Shown here: positions 5,600-5,838 of the stretch, one piece after another
Layout of the letters: every line of letters starts with the position of its first letter
Numbering within the stretch: position 1 is the stretch's first letter
Assembly: GCA_016840185.1 (NCBI GenBank)
Contig: JAEOSV010000116.1
Location: forward strand, 1 to 5,838
DNA: 5,838 nucleotides
Source of the DNA: Candidatus Hermodarchaeota archaeon
GTDB taxonomy: Archaea; Asgardarchaeota; Hermodarchaeia; Hermodarchaeales; Hermodarchaeaceae
Direction: 5' to 3'
Program-made: the position numbers and the translations under genes
Notes under the pieces: model-generated
What the model saw: the letters and a program-made list of their open reading frames with translations, nothing else
The model's database searches: none
Told to the model about the DNA's origin: nothing

Positions 5600-5838
5600 T
5601 TATACTAGGGTAAATGACTGGCCTGTGGTCAGTGAAACGGGTAGAATCTCTGTCGTTTGTTGACTGAGTTCTTCAATAAACTCAGTGGATTGTGAAGTGG
5701 TTCCACTGATAGGTAAGGCATAACGGGGGTGAATTGCCAGCGTCGCTTCAACGGCGGATGTGGGTGAAAAGGTTCCTTGTTTCTTATCTGCGACTGGTAC
5801 ACAGAGCAAATCCGGTTTTGAATTGGCTAGTGGTCCTA
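5600..5838 (-). CDS. Metallo-beta-lactamase-fold protein, UlaG-like, 3' end only
   Basis: The frame is open from the right edge to a TAA at 5600-5602, giving the last 79 or so residues; the start lies outside the window. The fragment DLLCVPV, then TFSPTSAVEATLAIHPRYALPIS, then EFIEEL, then a final TTGQSFTL follows the C-terminal pattern of COG2220/UlaG-type hydrolases (DLLLLPIGG, TMxxEEAAEAxxxLxPKxVIPMHYGT, PGExxxL). In that family the PxH of IPMHY normally supplies a metal ligand; here the aligned residues are PIS, so the His is absent. The protein may be a divergent or non-catalytic member, or the ligand may be supplied elsewhere. It converges with the amidase gene with only 18 bp between stops. 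The family call is from a fragment matched by eye. Confidence 0.6.
   Translation of the reverse strand, partial: GPLANSKPDLLCVPVADKKQGTFSPTSAVEATLAIHPRYALPISGTTSQSTEFIEELSQQTTEILPVSLTTGQSFTLV

Overview
The window looks archaeal, and most likely Asgard (Promethearchaeota). It combines tightly packed, intron-free operons with a Ras/Rab-type small GTPase, an MglA-type GTPase, a tandem roadblock protein and a longin-like protein. Candidate promoters are TATA-like rather than -35/-10, there is a poly-T terminator, and one Shine-Dalgarno (SD) is of the GGTGAT type. Phylum assignment is inference from gene content; no rRNA or other marker gene is present. Base composition is moderate, and no tRNA, CRISPR or insertion sequence was seen.

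Layout from left to right. Bases 1-110 may hold the 3' end of a rightward gene. A leftward (minus-strand) cluster fills about 171-4618 in two blocks. The upstream block, 4597 to 3070, encodes a 321-residue protein with two roadblock/LC7 domains, followed 7 bp later by an MglA-like GTPase. This is the gene order of bacterial mglBA. After a 219-bp gap with a perfect 18-bp palindrome and a TATA-like box, the second block (2850 to 171) encodes a small CxxC/CxxxH zinc-binding protein, a longin-like protein, a membrane protein with about 14 helices built as a duplicated 7-helix unit, and a Ras/Rab-like GTPase. Gaps inside this block are 10-18 bp. To the right, a nitrilase-superfamily amidohydrolase is divergently transcribed (4763-5581). 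It converges with the 3' end of a metallo-beta-lactamase-fold protein that runs off the right edge.

Working model (inference): two GTPase modules sit next to each other, each paired with a roadblock/longin-fold partner. The MglA-like GTPase has a pre-fused MglB-like partner. The Ras-like GTPase lacks a C-terminal prenylation cysteine and could be held at the membrane through the polytopic protein and the longin and zinc proteins. The longin and zinc proteins end in the same DKAKxW motif, which suggests a shared docking partner. The four-gene block is the best candidate here for an undescribed system.
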